From assembly GCA_025024175.1 (NCBI GenBank), contig QCXZ01000137.1, positions 12,648,001 through 12,712,000 of the forward strand: a stretch of DNA of 64,000 bases. Direction: 5' to 3'. Position 1 is the first letter of the stretch. Each line of letters opens with the position of its first letter. Below are positions 60,361-64,000 of the stretch, piece after piece. The notes beneath the pieces are model-generated. The model was given only the letters and a program-made list of their open reading frames with translations, was not told where the DNA came from and did no database searches. The position numbers and the translations under genes are program-made. This stretch comes from Rhyzopertha dominica. Its lineage: Eukaryota; Arthropoda; Insecta; Coleoptera; Bostrichidae.

Positions 60361-63300
60361 CACCATTGGAATGTCGAACACGGTAAGACTCAAAACCTGA
60401 TTAAATAGGCATAGTTATTTAGCTTAATGGCTTATTTAATATGCAAGTAAAATACGAATAGATCATGAATCGTGCAGCATGTGTTTATTTTTTAAGGGAA
60501 AAGCTATTTTTTTATTATTTGCAACTTTTTAGTCTATTTGTATGGAAATATTGAACAAACATGATGTTAATATTTGTTAATATTTTATTGAGTATTTCAA
60601 GCAATGCAGATTTCAGTTTTTTCCTATAAACTGTGTTTGAGACATTGACACACACTTTTTGTATGATCGCCATATTGCGTTTTTATATATCCAAATTCCG
60701 TTTTTAAGCACGACAAAATGTTATGAAAAAAATGTTTAGAAGTGAAAATTATCCAGAAATGCAAAATTTTAAAGCTTACATTCTTGAGGTTGTTTTACAT
60801 TATTATTTTATAATTATCACTATTGTATCTAGTAGGCAAATGAAAATAAAGGATATGAAATAAATACCTACTTAAAAACAATATTTANATACAAAACTTA
60901 AAAAGATAGAACCGGCCAGACTGTCACTACAAAAATACTGAAAATTGCTGTCTTACGATCAAAACAAATACCTCTATAATTTTTGGACGTACCTAATNTT
61001 GCAATCTGCATTAAAAAAGAAACACAAAAATTAACAAATTTCCTGTTAAAACAANATAAAACATTGTTCACAAAAATGAGGCTATTTTTAAAAGTCCCTA
61101 AANCCACTGTCCGCAATTTGTCATTTTGTCAGCTAAAAAAAAAACAAAAAAAAAAAAACAACGAATTCCGCTAAATCTAGTTTAGGGACCCATCCATTTA
61201 TTTCAATAGCTACCAAGTGCGGCAAAAGAAGTATTAACTTAGAAAATGAAGTAAGAGCGTATTTCCGGTTAAACAGGAAGTTTTTAAAAATTATTCGTTG
61301 CTGCCGAATTTACTGGCACAGATATCTGACGGTACCAATACTATACTTTAGCTGGAGGAAACAATAATTTGCACACTCTTTTCTGTCATGAAAACTCCCT
61401 AAAATTGTTCCGTTTTCTCCCTTTTGGCTGTAAGAAAACAAAAATATTTCGAATATTTGCACGAGTGTAATCGTGACGAAATCTCACTGCAGGTCTCATG
61501 TTTGATCGTGCTGTTGATATCGGAGCTTCGGTTATTCAATCATGTCGTTTTATTTTTTTTTCGTGCCGTCTTCTTTCCTCGCACTGCCTTGTTATGCATA
61601 TAGTAAGTTGTTAGAATGCCGTGGCAGACATTGTTCTTGTTTGATGCAGAAGATTGGATTAGACTTGGCTTGTGTTTGAGTGTTTCTTGAGGGTCGGAGG
61701 TCGCCACACTTATAATACACCAGGGAACGCCAACAGGTGGTTGTATTAGAATGTGAACCAATAGCGTACCAATACAGCACTCATTGCTTCGTTTCATATG
61801 GTAATGTACCGCGTATGGACAACGCACAAAACCAGCCAAAAAAGGCTTATTGTTTGTAGTTAATTGATGCAATACATCACCTTGAAATTGCATGGTAGGC
61901 CGCTGTTCAGTTATATAACAATATATCTTTCACAAGGCATGACTAGTAGCAGAAATATAATTGATGGCATACCGAACCAAATGTTCTTAGCGTTGTGCAG
62001 AGGAAGGCTTTCGAAAATTACGGTTTCGGCGCCCACACACAGCTAATTCGCACGCTAGATCACTTTCATCATTTTTCTCTTGATATACGGCCAACCCAAC
62101 GGGAATCACTGTCATCCGAAACCAACTAGGTATAACGGCGAAAGGTTTAACTAGCATAATAAATAACTAACCGGACCCAGATAATCATTTAGGACTTTCC
62201 CATGTGTAGATTTGTAAATATTCGTCGGAAGGCGATCTACGAGACACCATCAGCCATCGCGAAGACAAATCGAGCGGCCGTCAAATCTTATGGCTGGATA
62301 TCGTTCAAAATGTTTGTGAACCTCTGTTCTGCTGGCTCGACTTGGAATGCCTGTACTACAGTCTCCCACACACAAAGTAAACAACTGGCTTGGAACAACA
62401 CAGGTAACATCGCGTCCCGAGACCGCTGAGTTCAGCACTGTACGTATAGCACCATTAAGATCGTATGGTTATAGAAAGTTGATGGTGCCGTAGCATCAAG
62501 TATCAGATCTTGTGGTCTCTTTCCATCAACGTTTTTAAACCCATAGTGGCTAAGTGTTTTGACTTAGGCGTCCATCTTTTCATATGAAAATTGTAACATA
62601 CCCCTTATACAATTTAAGCCATCATTTCCACCCCATGCATTCCTGTTCTCACTCATAGCTTTGTCCAGGGTTGGGTATGTGTACNTATCCCAAANAGAAG
62701 GAAGAACAACTGCAAAAACCTTTTCCCGACGAATGTCTTATTTCATTCTGATAATTTACTAGTTGTGTGCAAAATGCCTAAAACTTTCCTAAATAACTGT
62801 TATGTCGGTAAACATGAACAGTATGTCCTTTATACTGACATAAAAGTGAATATTCAAATGAATACAAAGAATAATACAGTATCACATGAATATAATGACT
62901 GATGAACAAAGAAGAAGACAGAATTTAGTATGTACTAGATAAAACTTGTATCCAAATTAAATGACACAAAAAGTACAAAAAGACGTGCCATCAGGGACAA
63001 ACAAAACGGTCAAAGGGACCTGCATACAGCAGTGTTTACACTAAGAATGACACTGCTGGAATAAGATAACTAAGAAAGGAATGAAGGAATGTACCTAAAT
63101 TTTTGTCACAATTACGTATAATTACAGAAGAAATACTTGAACAATCAGAATATACTAAAGCGCAAAAAGGACCTTAAATACTGTTTCTTTTTTACACTTG
63201 AATTACGGTTTGAGTTATTCCTTGTTATTAAATAAACAAGTTTTGTAATATTTACATCAAATTATGAGATAATAGTCAAATAAAAGGAACTGCTTTGTGA

Positions 63301-63640
63301 ACAAATCTCCATCACTTAACAGCTGCTCTGGCAAATATAAACTCATAATTTAATCCACCAAATTTCACAATTTTGTGAATTGTGCACTTACAGATATAGA
63401 ACACCATTTGCCAAACTATAGCAATTTACAATTAACTCATTCCAATTTGTGCTGCAACACTTTCGGAGAATCTTGACGTTTTACACTTAAATACACGACA
63501 AAGTAAATCTATAACCTTACTTTACTAGATTACTTAAAAACCCTCAATGAATTTAATCATGCAGTTCTGCTAAGATATTAAAATAATAGGGTAATGGTTT
63601 TGATAAAAATGATCTTGATTAACTCATTGTTTAGTAGCTA
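60361..63640. other. Non-coding stretch
   Basis: No gene is recognised. A 117-codon minus-strand frame (61,893-61,540) and frames at 62,202-62,438 show no known motifs. Many Ns lie at 60,887-61,103. Confidence 0.38.
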
Positions 63641-63675
63641 CAAAGAAGTGATGGGTGGTAGTAAATCTCATAGTA

Positions 63676-63755
63676 AAACGTGATGTACCGCAGGTCTCTG
63701 TCTTAGGATCTCTGTTGTACAATATACATGTATCAACACGCTGTTGACAGTCCAT
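63676..63755 (+). pseudogene. LINE reverse transcriptase fragment
   Basis: From 63,679 one frame reads RDVPQVSVLGSLLYNIHV, a decayed version of the GVPQGSVLGPLLF block that precedes the YADD box in CR1/Jockey-type reverse transcriptases. Upstream and downstream sequence cannot be aligned confidently, so only this short piece is called. Confidence 0.6.
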
Positions 63756-64000
63756 CCATCGTAACTATACCCGTATAACAGGCGGATGATTTTATGATTT
63801 TATGATTTCATCCCCAACTTTTTCTTTTTTAGTGATAGTCTGAAAATGTGTGATTTGTCGGAACAGCATTTTTGGAGTGTCGACACGATGACACATTTAG
63901 AGTGTCCCAAATAATTTATTAACTAATACATTAGAAATCAGAATCAGATTTGATGTTCATACTTAAAAAATCAGAAAAAAATGATTTGCTATTTGCATTG

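Noticed and set aside
61540..61893. 117-codon minus-strand frame
   Set aside because: No recognisable motif, and an overlapping frame is equally open.
1..64000. CRISPR arrays, operons, bacterial promoters and terminators
   Set aside because: The window is eukaryotic; no array of regular short repeats with unique spacers is present.

Overview
The window looks like a transposon-rich, gene-poor stretch of an insect nuclear genome. It is AT-rich with scattered single N bases. It carries several decayed non-LTR retrotransposons, an LTR retrotransposon with a target-site duplication, a Tc1/mariner-type transposase with a DUF4817-like N-terminus (a family I know mainly from insects), hAT-type elements and many foldback MITEs. 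I found no convincing host protein-coding exon, tRNA or rRNA, so it reads as intergenic desert or a very large intron. The order of insect cannot be fixed from this sequence.

Layout: 1-5.8 kb has small foldback repeats (121-295, 711-776, 1390-1725, 5146-5679) and one GC-richer island. 5.8-10.2 kb has little recognisable. 10,228-16,344 is a complete LTR-bounded element: 835-bp LTRs differing at only 2 bases, flanked by AGTG. It encloses three 110-bp tandem repeats and a badly decayed LINE (12,374-15,010). A second copy of the 1.4-kb MITE lies at 17,868-18,190. One LINE family is present twice, at 23,569-25,140 (minus) and 45,985-47,035 (plus), each with a trinucleotide tail. 27.3-35.9 kb is a transposon pile-up: two opposed copies of one MITE (27,359-27,724 and 31,760-32,230), an RTE/Jockey-like LINE remnant on the minus strand (28.9-29.9 kb), a possible pogo/Tigger-type tail, and a Tc1/mariner-type element (32,974-35,913) inserted into that tail. 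The Tc1/mariner element has about 700-bp inverted repeats and a DD41D transposase broken by only two stop codons.

37-38.7 kb has a foldback MITE and a strong pre-miRNA-like hairpin. 43.4-44.1 kb and 48.2-49.6 kb are hAT-like elements with repeated subterminal motifs; the second keeps a degenerate 8-bp target duplication. 57.2-57.5 kb may be a solo LTR. 59.2-60.4 kb shares a repeat with 5.0 kb. A last LINE fragment lies near 63.7 kb.

Between the repeats are islands of more complex, GC-richer sequence (about 4.2, 7.1, 19.2, 23.2, 28.3, 36.5, 39.1, 45.8, 56.0 and 59.0 kb). They could be cis-regulatory elements or distal promoters of a gene outside the window; this is inference only. The most unusual object is the LTR element: its LTRs imply recent insertion, but the LINE inside looks ancient, which suggests that a dead LINE was carried as passenger by a mobile LTR unit.
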